Counted from the first letter of the stretch, positions 14,212 to 21,598 are shown. The stretch: DNA of 27,547 nt from SHYQ01 sp041674525 (GCA_041674525.1 JBAYVN010000029.1:1-27547); one strand, 5' to 3'. The notes: generated by a model from the sequence alone, not told the origin. A program made the numbers and translations.

Positions 14212-15401
14212 CCTTCGACTTCCTGCCGGTGATCCAGCCCGGCGGCCACGACCACGCGGGCCAGGACGGGCACCGGCACGAGCACGAGCAGCCGCCCGTC
14301 CGCACCAACGTGCTCCCGCTGGCGCCGATGCACCTGAAGGGCGGCTGGCACCCCGCGCCCGTGCACTCCTTCACCGTCCCGCTGTGGTTCCACGGCGTGT
14401 ATGACGAGCAGCAGGCCGCACGCGAGCGCGCGGTGATCTTCGACCGCTCCCACCTCGGGCGCTTCTACGTCACGGGAGCGCGCGCCGCCGAGGTGCTGTC
14501 ACGCGTGCTCGCCACGGACGCCCGGCGCCTCGCGCCGGGGACGATCGCGCGCGCCGTCGCCTGCCGCGAGGACGGCACGATCCTTGACATCCCGACGCTC
14601 TGCCACATCGACACCGGCCGCTGGCTGGTGATCACGGGGCCCCGCGCGCAGGTGCGCCTGCGCGAGGACGTGGAGGCCGCCGTGCGGCCCGAGGACGATG
14701 TGCAGGTGCGCGACCGGCTGACGGAGTCCGTGCTGCTCTCCGTGCAGGGTCCCACCGTCGCGCAGATGCTGATCGGCGTCGTCGGACCCACGATCCCCGG
14801 CGCCGTCCCCCCCGGCGAGGCGCACGAGATGCTCCTCGGCGGGTATCGCGGCCTCGTCGCGCACCACGGCGAGATCGGTGAGGACGGCTACCTCTTCCTC
14901 GTCTCGCCGGAGGTCGGCGAGCACCTCTGGGAGCAGGCGATGGCGATGCAGATCGAGCCCGCGGGCCTCGCCGCGTACGACGTCATGCGCCTGGAGGCCG
15001 GGCTGATCGAGGCGCCCACGGAGACCCCCGCCCCGGCGACCCCGTTCCACGCGGGCCTCGAGGCGCTCGTCGACCTCGACGGCTCCGAGGGACGGGCGTT
15101 CCCGGGCGCCGCCGCGCTGCGCGCGCTGCGGGATGCCGGGCCGCTGGCGCGCGTGCTGCGCGGCCTCCGCCTCGAGGCGCCCCGCCTCGCGAAGCGCGGA
15201 TCGCGCGTGACCGCGCACGGCGTCGATGTGGGGGCATGCGTCAACGCGGCGTTCTCGCCGGTGCTCGGCGCCGGGATCGCCGTCGCCTACCTGCCGCCGG
15301 ACCTCGATCGCGTCGAGGTGGACACGGACGGCGTGCCCCAGCCGGCCGCCGTGGTGGCGCTGCCGTTCATCGCCGGGCCGAGGGGGGCCGCCGCGCGCTG
15401 A
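14208..15401 (+). CDS. GcvT/aminomethyltransferase-like folate-binding protein with His-rich N-terminus
   Basis: A 397-residue protein of the glycine cleavage T-protein family. The T-protein pattern is visible from about residue 70: FDRSHLGRFYVTGARAAEVLSRVLATD, then the DGTILDIPTLCHI strand, SVQGP, GEDGYLFLVSP, and AYDVMRLEAGLIEAPTET followed by TPFHAGLEALVDL and a C-terminal barrel. Family members bind tetrahydrofolate and move one-carbon units (glycine, dimethylglycine, DMSP demethylation). No gcvH or gcvP is nearby, so glycine cleavage is unlikely. The first 30 residues hold a His cluster (14, 16, 22, 24, 26), possibly metal-binding. It starts inside the upstream stop (ATGA). It ends 3 nt from the convergent VOC gene stop; the two stops sit in the palindrome GCTGAC-c-GTCAGC. 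Confidence 0.8.
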   Translation: MTFDFLPVIQPGGHDHAGQDGHRHEHEQPPVRTNVLPLAPMHLKGGWHPAPVHSFTVPLWFHGVYDEQQAARERAVIFDRSHLGRFYVTGARAAEVLSRVLATDARRLAPGTIARAVACREDGTILDIPTLCHIDTGRWLVITGPRAQVRLREDVEAAVRPEDDVQVRDRLTESVLLSVQGPTVAQMLIGVVGPTIPGAVPPGEAHEMLLGGYRGLVAHHGEIGEDGYLFLVSPEVGEHLWEQAMAMQIEPAGLAAYDVMRLEAGLIEAPTETPAPATPFHAGLEALVDLDGSEGRAFPGAAALRALRDAGPLARVLRGLRLEAPRLAKRGSRVTAHGVDVGACVNAAFSPVLGAGIAVAYLPPDLDRVEVDTDGVPQPAAVVALPFIAGPRGAAAR

Positions 15402-15404
15402 CCG

Positions 15405-15791
15405 TCAGCCGAGCGGCCGCTCGCCCGAGATCGCCAGCAGGTTGCCCTCGCTGTCGCGGAAGAACGCCATCCAGAGCTCGTGCCGGTTGTCGCGGTGCAC
15501 CACGTGCGGCTCGCCCTCGAACGCCACGCCGCGCCCGCGCAGCACCTCGTACGCCCCGGGGACATCCGGCACGCGGAAGTACAGCACCGAGCCGCCCTCG
15601 CCGCCCTCGCCCTCCGGCACCGCGAGCATCAGGCGCACGCCGTCGAGGTCGAAGAAGCCGAGCGTCCCCGCCTGGAACAGGAACCGCGCCCCCAGCCGGT
15701 CGCGGTAGAACGCGACCGCGCGATCGATGTCGCGGACCGGCATCGTGAGCTGCAGGAGGGAAGTCAGGCTCACGTCGTTGGGCTGGGTCAT
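15405..15791 (-). CDS. VOC-family (glyoxalase/bleomycin resistance-like) protein
   Basis: A 128-residue single vicinal-oxygen-chelate module pair. LLQLTMPVRDIDRAVAFYRDRLGARFLFQ at about 12-40 is the first beta-alpha-beta unit. The second starts at VLYFRVPDVPGAYEVLRGRG and ends with the typical AFFRDSEGNLLAISGE (metal-ligand Glu, substrate strand). The start is ATG 15789-15791 with a GAGGGGGGA ribosome site at 9-nt spacing; a start 12 codons earlier lacks one. VOC proteins include glyoxalase I, dioxygenases and thiol transferases; the reaction cannot be chosen here. It is downstream of the unrecognised 222-residue gene (70-nt gap, same strand) and convergent with the GcvT-like gene. Confidence 0.85.
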   Translation of the reverse strand: MTQPNDVSLTSLLQLTMPVRDIDRAVAFYRDRLGARFLFQAGTLGFFDLDGVRLMLAVPEGEGGEGGSVLYFRVPDVPGAYEVLRGRGVAFEGEPHVVHRDNRHELWMAFFRDSEGNLLAISGERPLG

Positions 15792-15861
15792 CGTGGGTCC
15801 CCCCTCGTGATGCCGGGACGCCTCCACGACCTCGGGGCGCGTCCGGCGCGTGCCCGGTCCG

Positions 15862-16530
15862 TCAGTAGTGCGTGTCCACGGGGTTGCCCCACTGGAACGG
15901 ACGCGTGAACACGTGCCCGATGTGCGCCTCGTCGCAGTAGTGGTGGAGCGCCGCCTCCACGGGCTCCGTCAGGGCCAGGTGGTAGCCCACGCTGTCCGGG
16001 TAGCCTCGCCCGTACCACGCGTCCAGGTAGAGCAACCGCCCCCGCGCGGGCGGGAGGTGCGTGGCCGCGGTATGCGCTGCCTCGGCGATCTCGTGGACGA
16101 CACCCTCCAACGAGGCTGCCTGTTGCAGCCGTGCGGGCCAGACGTACGTGTCGTGATCCGGGACGGCCAACCGGACGCGGGTGGTCTCCAGGGTGCCGCC
16201 CTCGTCCGCGACCTCGATGCGTGGCGCTCCGATGTGCGTCTGTGTCCACGCGAAGGCGCACGCCTCCGAGAGCACGCCGTGGGCGCGATCGTCCGGCTCG
16301 CCGCCGTCGCACATCGCGGTCCCGTGGCCGGCGATCAGGCGTGCCCGCAGCACGTCGCCCTGCCCGGAGGCCTCCACGATGCCGAGCGCGAGGCCGAGCC
16401 AGTAGAACGGAGGGTTGTGCTCGGCGCGGCGGTTCATCATGCGCGCGATCCAGCACCGCGTGCCGGGCGGCTCCGGCGGGATCGCGGGGAAGAAGTGCTG
16501 CAGCCACTCGGCCATTTCCCGGTCGGTCAT
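15862..16530 (-). CDS. Unrecognised 222-residue protein
   Basis: I do not recognise a family. The product is soluble, with no signal peptide or membrane segment. It contains an N-terminal stretch rich in Trp, Pro and Arg (WLQHFFPAIPPEPPGTRCWIARMMNRR), a Gly-rich middle, and many His and aromatic residues in the last third (HEIAEAAHTAATH; HHYCDEAHIGHVF), which could bind metal. The ATG at 16528-16530 has no Shine-Dalgarno but lies 5 nt after TACGAT, a good -10 sequence, so a leaderless transcript is likely; a start 26 codons upstream is less likely. It is divergent from the SDR operon, with which it shares a 140-nt control region. Confidence 0.7.
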   Translation of the reverse strand: MTDREMAEWLQHFFPAIPPEPPGTRCWIARMMNRRAEHNPPFYWLGLALGIVEASGQGDVLRARLIAGHGTAMCDGGEPDDRAHGVLSEACAFAWTQTHIGAPRIEVADEGGTLETTRVRLAVPDHDTYVWPARLQQAASLEGVVHEIAEAAHTAATHLPPARGRLLYLDAWYGRGYPDSVGYHLALTEPVEAALHHYCDEAHIGHVFTRPFQWGNPVDTHY

Positions 16531-16535
16531 GGCGC

Positions 16536-16541
16536 GTATCG
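16536..16541 (-). promoter_or_regulatory. Possible -10 box for a leaderless transcript
   Basis: TACGAT on the minus strand ends 5 nt before the ATG of the 222-residue gene (TACGAT-ACGCC-ATG). This is the spacing expected when transcription starts at or next to the start codon, and it would explain the lack of a ribosome-binding site. No clear -35 is visible. Confidence 0.4.
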
Positions 16542-16581
16542 TAGCCCGGGGCCCGCGCGAGCGGCGCCCACCGGCGTGCTC

Positions 16582-16590
16582 TGGTATATA
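16582..16590 (+). promoter_or_regulatory. Predicted extended -10 promoter of the SDR operon
   Basis: TGG-TATATA is an extended -10 element in the only A/T-rich island between the divergent genes. Transcription would start near 16597, about 75 nt ahead of the first SDR start codon. TATATA is self-complementary, so it could also serve the minus-strand gene. No good -35 box is visible. Confidence 0.5.
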
Positions 16591-16670
16591 ACTTCCACCC
16601 CGCGCCATCGCATGGCCCCGCCGCCCGTCCCCGCCCGGTTCGAGGCGCCCGGCCGGAATCGAGGATCCGG

Positions 16671-17474
16671 TTGCAGGAACGGTTCAGGCTGGACGGCAAG
16701 GTCGTGCTCGTCACCGGCGGCGGCCGCGGCCTGGGCCGCGGCATGGCGCACGCCCTGGCGGCGGCCGGCGCGCAGGTGATGCTCGCCGCGCGCACCCAGG
16801 AACAGCTCGACGCCACCGTGCAGGAGATCCGCGATGCGGGGGGCATCGCCTCCTCGTTCCGGGCGGACGTCACCGACTCCGCCCAGGTGGACGCGATGAT
16901 CGACGCGTGCATCGCGGAGTTCGGCGGCCTGGACGTGGTCTTCGCGAACGCCGGCATCGGCGGCGGCACGGACGCGGAGTTCTGGGACTACCCGGACTGG
17001 GCGTTCGATGAGGTCGTGAAGATCAACCTGAACTCGGCCGTCTACACCTGCCGCGCCGCCACGAAGGCCATGATCGAGCGCGGCACCGGGGGCGTCCTCG
17101 TCGTCACCTCCTCGGTGGCGGCGTACCGCGCCAGCCGCCGCTGGGCCTATGCCGTGGCAAAGGGCGGCGTGCTGTCGCTGATGAAGGTGCTCTCCGGCCT
17201 GCTCGCGCCGCACAACATCCGCGTGAACTGCATCACACCGGGCGTGGTCTCGCAGCGCGACGTGCGCGACGAGCGCGAGCAGGCCGAGTGGGACCAGCGC
17301 GGCTCGTTCTTCCCCGTGAAGCGCCTGGGCGAGTGGTGGGAGATGGGGCCGCTGGCCGTCTACCTCGCCTCGGACGCGTCGGCCTACGTCACCGGGCAGG
17401 ATTTCCTGATCGATGGCGGCATGGTCAACGCCGGGATCGCCCCGATGAGCTACCGCCCGCACCACGAGATCTGA
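16671..17474 (+). CDS. SDR-family oxidoreductase 1 (catalytic residues intact)
   Basis: A 267-residue classical short-chain dehydrogenase/reductase. The nucleotide motif is VTGGGRGLGRG near residues 14-24, NAGIGG near 100, and the catalytic set is Ser147, Tyr160 and Lys164 (YAVAK). The C-terminal substrate-loop and GQDFLIDGG dimer strand are typical. It likely reduces or oxidises a 3-oxo/3-hydroxy acyl or other secondary alcohol; the substrate is unknown. The start is TTG at 16671 behind GAGGA; no ATG or GTG fits. It opens an operon of four SDRs plus an RDD membrane gene, and is 14 nt ahead of SDR 2, whose active site is altered. Confidence 0.88.
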   Translation: MQERFRLDGKVVLVTGGGRGLGRGMAHALAAAGAQVMLAARTQEQLDATVQEIRDAGGIASSFRADVTDSAQVDAMIDACIAEFGGLDVVFANAGIGGGTDAEFWDYPDWAFDEVVKINLNSAVYTCRAATKAMIERGTGGVLVVTSSVAAYRASRRWAYAVAKGGVLSLMKVLSGLLAPHNIRVNCITPGVVSQRDVRDEREQAEWDQRGSFFPVKRLGEWWEMGPLAVYLASDASAYVTGQDFLIDGGMVNAGIAPMSYRPHHEI

Positions 17475-17488
17475 GCGAGGACGCGCCC

Positions 17489-18274
17489 ATGCCCCCACAG
17501 GCCAGATACTTCGATCTCACCGGCAAGAAGGCCATGGTCGTCGGCGCGGACAACCCCGCTGGCGGGGCCATCGCGCGCGCGTACGCCGAGGCCGGCGCAG
17601 ACGTCGCGCTGTGCGCGCTCACGGCGGACGAGGCAGTGATGCGCGCGCGCGCCGTGCGGCGCGACATCGAGTCGCTCGGCCGGAAGGCTACTGAGTACGT
17701 GATGGACGTCACCCTGGGCAAGAACGTGCAGGTCACCACCCGCCAGATCGCGAAGGAGATGGGCGGCCTCGACATCGTCGCGTGCGCGCCCGATCTCTTC
17801 CTCGGCAAGCCGATCGAGCGGACGACGGACTCCGAGCTCGCCCGCGTGATGCAGGTCAACTTCGCGTCGCAGTACTTCGTGGTGCGCACCGCCGCCGAGG
17901 AGTTCCGCCGCGATCACCGCCCGGGGCGGATCACGCTCGTGACCAGCGTGATCGGCGAGCGCTCGATGATCGACACCACGGCGTATGCTGCCGCGCACGG
18001 CGCCGTGTACAGCCTGGTGCGCGCGGCCGCGCACGAGCTGGCCGGCGAGGGCATCCGCGTTAACGCGATCTCCCTCGGCTGGATGGACTACATGGACGAC
18101 CGCATCGACGAGTCGGAGAACGGCAAGCGCGCGAAGCGCTTCCCGATGCTCCGGCGCCTGGGCCACGCGGACGACATTGGCGGCACGGCCGTGTGGCTGG
18201 CGAGCGACTTCGGCGCGGACTACATCGTCGGTGAGATCATCGCGGTGGACGGCGGCCTGCTGCAGCACCAGTAG
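17489..18274 (+). CDS. SDR-family protein 2, catalytic Lys replaced by His (probable pseudo-enzyme)
   Basis: A 261-residue SDR-fold protein. The overall fold is clear (FDLTGKKAMVVGADNPAGGAIA, MQVNFASQYFVV, GIRVNAISLGW, VGEIIAVDGG). The key motifs have drifted. The Gly motif reads GADNPAGGAI instead of TGxxxGxG; the NAG box is replaced by CAPDLF. Ser153 and Tyr166 remain, but Lys170 is His (YAAAH). The catalytic lysine is nearly invariant in active SDRs, so this is probably inactive or has another chemistry. ATG 17489-17491 follows GCGAGGA. It is 14 nt behind the intact SDR 1, a layout expected for partners of a hetero-oligomer (inference). The reading frame is uninterrupted with normal codon bias, so it is not a decaying pseudogene. 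Confidence 0.85.
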   Translation: MPPQARYFDLTGKKAMVVGADNPAGGAIARAYAEAGADVALCALTADEAVMRARAVRRDIESLGRKATEYVMDVTLGKNVQVTTRQIAKEMGGLDIVACAPDLFLGKPIERTTDSELARVMQVNFASQYFVVRTAAEEFRRDHRPGRITLVTSVIGERSMIDTTAYAAAHGAVYSLVRAAAHELAGEGIRVNAISLGWMDYMDDRIDESENGKRAKRFPMLRRLGHADDIGGTAVWLASDFGADYIVGEIIAVDGGLLQHQ

Positions 18275-18336
18275 CGAACCCGGCAGCGCGAGGCACGCGA
18301 CCGGCCACGGCCTGGCCGCGGGGAGGGATGCAGCAC

Positions 18337-19137
18337 GTGGGTGTTCTGGACAGGTTTGATCTCACCGGCCAGGTCGCGATCGTCACCGGCGCCGGCACCG
18401 GGCTGGGGCGCGAGTTCGCGCGGTCGCTCGCCGGGGCCGGGTGCGACATCGTCGGCGTCGGCCGCCGCGGGGAGCCGATCGAGGCGATCGGCGAGGAGAT
18501 CCGCGCGACGGGGCGTCGCTTCCTGGCTGCGGGGGGGACGGACGTCACCGACTCTGCCCAGGTGAACGCCATGGTGGCGCGCGCGATCGCCGAGCTGGGA
18601 CGCGTCGACATCCTCGTCAACAACGCGGGCGGTGGGGGCGCCGGGCGCGGGAAGACTCTGCCCGAGCTCACGGACGAGGACTGGCACCAGGGCATCGATA
18701 CCAACCTTACCTCGGCGTTCTACTGCGCCCGAGCGGTCGTCTCGCACATGGTGGAGCGCGGGGGCGGCCGCATCATCAACGTCTCGTCCGCGTGGGGCTA
18801 CCGCGGCGGCCGCAACAACTTCATGTACCCCGTCTCGAAGGGCGGCATCCTGCAGCTCACGAAGGCGCTGGCGATCACCTACGCGCACGACAACATCCGC
18901 GCGACCTGCATCTCCCCCGGCATGTTCCCGCGCGCCGGCGACCCGGAGCGCGCGGCGGCCCTCGCGCAGGTCTTGCCCGCGGGCCGCGCGGGGCTGCCGC
19001 ACGAGATCGGTCCGCTGGCGCTGTTCCTCGCGAGCCCCGCGTCCGACTACCTGAGCGGCTCGGCGGTGATCATGGACGGCGGCGTCGTCCCGGCGGGCGT
19101 CACGCCCGCGGGCGTCGTGCCGCGCGCGGAGGGGTAG
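18337..19137 (+). CDS. SDR-family oxidoreductase 3 (catalytic residues intact)
   Basis: A 266-residue classical SDR. The cofactor motif VTGAGTGLGREFARSLAGAG is intact, as are NNAGGGGAG and the catalytic Ser151, Tyr164 and Lys168 (YPVSK). The C-terminus has a short PAGV repeat (VVPAGVTPAGVVPRAEG) after the DGG dimer strand. The start is probably GTG 18337-18339, 9 nt after GGGAGGG; an ATG at 18328 abuts that ribosome site and would add three residues. It begins 62 nt after SDR 2 and lies only 3 nt ahead of SDR 4. It most resembles 3-oxoacyl reductase-type enzymes; the substrate is unknown. Confidence 0.88.
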   Translation: MGVLDRFDLTGQVAIVTGAGTGLGREFARSLAGAGCDIVGVGRRGEPIEAIGEEIRATGRRFLAAGGTDVTDSAQVNAMVARAIAELGRVDILVNNAGGGGAGRGKTLPELTDEDWHQGIDTNLTSAFYCARAVVSHMVERGGGRIINVSSAWGYRGGRNNFMYPVSKGGILQLTKALAITYAHDNIRATCISPGMFPRAGDPERAAALAQVLPAGRAGLPHEIGPLALFLASPASDYLSGSAVIMDGGVVPAGVTPAGVVPRAEG

Positions 19138-19140
19138 GCC

Positions 19141-19935
19141 GTGGCACACGTCTTCTCGCTCGCCGGAAAGCACGCCCTGGTCACCGGCGCCACCACGCCC
19201 CTCGCCCGCGCGCTCGCGGTCGCCCTCGCCGAGGCGGGCGCGAACGTCTCCGTCACCACCACCCGCGATCAACGCGCCGAGGAGGTGCTGGCCAACTCCA
19301 TCCTCAACGAGTGCTGGGCGGCTGCCGGGGTCAGCGGGCACGCGAAGACGCTGGACCTGGCCGATCCGAACGCCGTCGAGGGCGCGATCTCCGCCCTGGA
19401 GCGCGATGTCGCGCCGATCGACATCCTGGTGAACGCTACGCACGAGGCGAACGTGAAGCCGGCGCTGGAGGCCACGCTCGAAGACTGGCGCACAGAGGTC
19501 GATCGCAACGCGACGACCGTGTTCGTCGCCTGCCAGGCTGCCGGCCGGCGCATGGTGGCGCGCGGCCACGGGCGCATCATCAACCTCGTCTCCGTGGTCC
19601 ACGACCGCGCGGTGCCGAACTGCGCGCTGTTCAGCGCCAGCCAGGCGGCCGTGCTCGGCCTGACGCGCACGCTGGGCATCGAGTGGGGCCGGGGCGACGC
19701 CGCGGTGCTGCCGCGGGTCACCGTCAACGCGCTGGGCCTCGGGTTCTACGATGGTGTGGCGGGCCCGCAGGGGGACGAGCAGCTGCACGCCATCCTGGAG
19801 CGGTACATCCCGCTGCGCCGCCTCGGTCAGCCAGCCGATGTGCAGGGAGCCGTCGTGTACCTGGCCTCGGATGCCACGAACTACGTGCAGGGCGAGCTGC
19901 TCATGGTCGACGGCGCGATTGCGAGTCACGCCTAG
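19141..19935 (+). CDS. SDR-family protein 4, catalytic Tyr and Lys both missing (pseudo-enzyme)
   Basis: A 264-residue SDR-fold protein. Fold landmarks are FSLAGKHALVTGATTPLARALA, DILVNATHEANV (NAG drifted to NAT), GRIINLVSVV, TVNALGLGF and VQGELLMVDGAI. At the active site Ser151 remains, but the Tyr position is Phe164 and the Lys position is Gln168 (FSASQ). Without both residues normal hydride-transfer chemistry is not expected. The start is GTG 19141, 3 nt after the SDR 3 stop. The close spacing repeats the SDR 1/SDR 2 pattern of an active followed by a degenerate gene. The frame is clean, so the protein is probably made and kept for a structural or regulatory role. Confidence 0.85.
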   Translation: MAHVFSLAGKHALVTGATTPLARALAVALAEAGANVSVTTTRDQRAEEVLANSILNECWAAAGVSGHAKTLDLADPNAVEGAISALERDVAPIDILVNATHEANVKPALEATLEDWRTEVDRNATTVFVACQAAGRRMVARGHGRIINLVSVVHDRAVPNCALFSASQAAVLGLTRTLGIEWGRGDAAVLPRVTVNALGLGFYDGVAGPQGDEQLHAILERYIPLRRLGQPADVQGAVVYLASDATNYVQGELLMVDGAIASHA

Positions 19936-20573
19936 TGGCGTTCACGGACCCCCCGGCCCCGCCCGACGCCTCGCACGACGAGGAACCTGCGCCCGTCCGT
20001 CCCGGGCCCGGCATCCGCTGGTCAGGCGACGGATCGCTCGCGCCGAGGCGCGCGCCCCGCTGGGGCTCGGGGTCCCCGTCCGCGCTCGATCGGCCCGGCA
20101 GTGCCGGCATGGGGCGGGCGCAGCCGCGCCAGGGCGTGGTGGGCGGCGTCGTGGACGGGATGGTGCTCGCGACACTCCTGAGGCGGCTGGTCTGCTGGCT
20201 CCTCGACCGGGTGCTGAAGGCGATCATCTTCCTCGTCATCGTCAGCATCGCGGGCGTCGAGATGGCCGAGTCGCCATGGGCCTCGCCCGAGCTCATCGTC
20301 GCCTCCGCGCTGCTCAACGCGGGATACGACTTCGTCTTCGGCATCCAGGGGATCACACCGGCGGGATACCTGATGGGGCTGCGGATCGTGGCGCTGGACG
20401 GGTCGGAGCCAGGCGTCCGGCGGTCGCTGCTGCGCGCCTCGGCGGCGTCGCTGAACGAGGTGATCCTGTTCGCGGGCTCGGTGATCGCGCTCGTGGACCC
20501 GCGCCGCCAGACGATGCATGACAAGATCGCCGGGACGATCGTGATCCGCACGGCCCGCGACCGCGAGGGCTAG
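19935..20573 (+). CDS. RDD-family integral membrane protein
   Basis: A 212-residue membrane protein. The first 70 or so residues are Pro/Arg/Gly-rich and likely disordered. The RDD domain follows: an Arg then Asp in RQGVVGGVVDGMVLA, hydrophobic helices at roughly 75-120, TPAGYLMGLRIVALDGSEPGVRRSLLR (typical RDD cytoplasmic loop), a further helix (LFAGSVIALV) and the closing DPRRQTMHDKIAGTIVI signature. Some RDD proteins are Na+/H+ antiporters or assembly helpers; the role here is unknown. The start is GTG 19935-19937, sharing one base with the SDR 4 stop (TAGTG), so it belongs to the SDR operon. A later start (ATG near 20110) would remove the disordered tail. Confidence 0.8.
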   Translation: MAFTDPPAPPDASHDEEPAPVRPGPGIRWSGDGSLAPRRAPRWGSGSPSALDRPGSAGMGRAQPRQGVVGGVVDGMVLATLLRRLVCWLLDRVLKAIIFLVIVSIAGVEMAESPWASPELIVASALLNAGYDFVFGIQGITPAGYLMGLRIVALDGSEPGVRRSLLRASAASLNEVILFAGSVIALVDPRRQTMHDKIAGTIVIRTARDREG

Positions 20574-20606
20574 CCGGGCGCGGCGTTCGGCCAGCGCCAG
20601 GCTAGC
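20569..20606. terminator. Bidirectional stem-loop containing both convergent stop codons
   Basis: GCTAGC at 20569-20574 pairs with GCTAGC at 20601-20606. Inside, GGCGCGGC (20577-20584) pairs with GCC-a-GCGCC (20590-20598) around a five-base loop. The two TAG stops of the convergent RDD and 326-residue genes lie in the outer arms. T-tracts are absent, but position and symmetry favour a shared 3' end structure. Confidence 0.55.
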
Positions 20607-21582
20607 GCGCCGCCTCCCACGGCAGCGATCGAGGTTGCAACACCTGTCGCACGCCTGCGTCCGCGACGACTGCGATGAGGTCCAGCGCGCCGTACGCCAC
20701 CGGGTTCATGCCGCGCAGGGCGGCCGTCGCCAGCTCGTCCTTCAGGTGCGCCAGCGCCCCCACCAGGACGAGCGCCGCCAGGTCGGCCGGCCGCCCGGCC
20801 GCTCGAGCCGCCTCGCCCTGCGTGACCGCGCGCTGGACGTGCCGCCGCAGCATCCGGCGCACCAGCGTCCCGTCGAGCGGCTCCACCTCGCGTGGCGAGG
20901 TCATCACGGTGACGCCCGCCGGCTCGCCCCCTGCGAGGCGCGACACGGTCCACGTGTCGTTCACCTGCACCTCGGTGACCTCGCCGGCCTGGAGCATCAC
21001 CGCGCGATCACGCACCTGCGTCGTGATGATGTCCACCTCCGCCTGCTCCTCGGGCAGCCGGTAGAGCGCGCGCGAATCCAGGTGGAACGACCCCGGCATG
21101 CCCTCGGAGAGCACGGTCCACTGCGGTGCCAGCCCGCCGGTGACGGAGACGTACGCGCCCTCATCGGAGAGCTTCGCCAGCGCGAGCGTGACGGGCAGGC
21201 GCACCTCGCGCCGTTCGCCCTCCGCCAGCCCGCCCAGGCTGCGCGCCAGCGCCACGCGCAGGTTGGACACCTGCGGCTCCGTGACCGGCAGGGGTGTGGT
21301 CGGCGGCACCCAGACCGCGTACGCGCCCGGCTCGATCGACGATCCGTCGGCGCGCATGTCCGCGGTCAGCAGCGCCGCGAGGTCGTCCGCGCCCTCGGGC
21401 GGTGCGCTCTCCTCCCACAGCGACCCGATGGTCACGCCCACGCGGCGGTCGCGCTGCAGGAGGATCGCGTCGAACGCGCCCGGCTCGTCGTCCGACGCGC
21501 GGAAGGTGCGGAAGTAGCGCTCGCTCATCCACGTCGAAGCGAGGCGCAGCGCGACGGCGTGCGGGGGCGGCAGGTCAGGCAT
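20602..21582 (-). CDS. Unrecognised 326-residue protein
   Basis: I do not recognise a family. The protein appears soluble with no signal peptide. It mixes beta-rich stretches with acidic residues (ALLQRDRRVGVTIGSLWEE; VWVPPTTPLPVTEPQVS; LRVALARSLGGLAEGE; VMLQAGEVTEVQVNDTWTVSRLAGG) and ends in a helical, Ala/Leu-rich part (about 235-315). The layout suggests a beta-sandwich core plus a helical tail. The ATG at 21580-21582 matches the frame opening; a ribosome site is weak. It is 16 nt downstream of the four-helix membrane gene and likely cotranscribed with it. Third-position G/C bias supports that it is real. Confidence 0.7.
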   Translation of the reverse strand: MPDLPPPHAVALRLASTWMSERYFRTFRASDDEPGAFDAILLQRDRRVGVTIGSLWEESAPPEGADDLAALLTADMRADGSSIEPGAYAVWVPPTTPLPVTEPQVSNLRVALARSLGGLAEGERREVRLPVTLALAKLSDEGAYVSVTGGLAPQWTVLSEGMPGSFHLDSRALYRLPEEQAEVDIITTQVRDRAVMLQAGEVTEVQVNDTWTVSRLAGGEPAGVTVMTSPREVEPLDGTLVRRMLRRHVQRAVTQGEAARAAGRPADLAALVLVGALAHLKDELATAALRGMNPVAYGALDLIAVVADAGVRQVLQPRSLPWEAAR

Positions 21583-21598
21583 GCGTTCGGGGCGGCCG

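Noticed and set aside
15410..15423. 14-bp perfect palindrome CGAGCGGCCGCTCG as a regulator site
   Set aside because: It lies inside the VOC coding region and such G/C palindromes are expected by chance in this composition.
18441..19934. A long plus-strand frame joining the RDD protein to upstream sequence (710 codons)
   Set aside because: Before 19935 it is a shifted reading of SDR 3 and SDR 4; only the part after the GTG at 19935 has membrane helices and RDD signatures.
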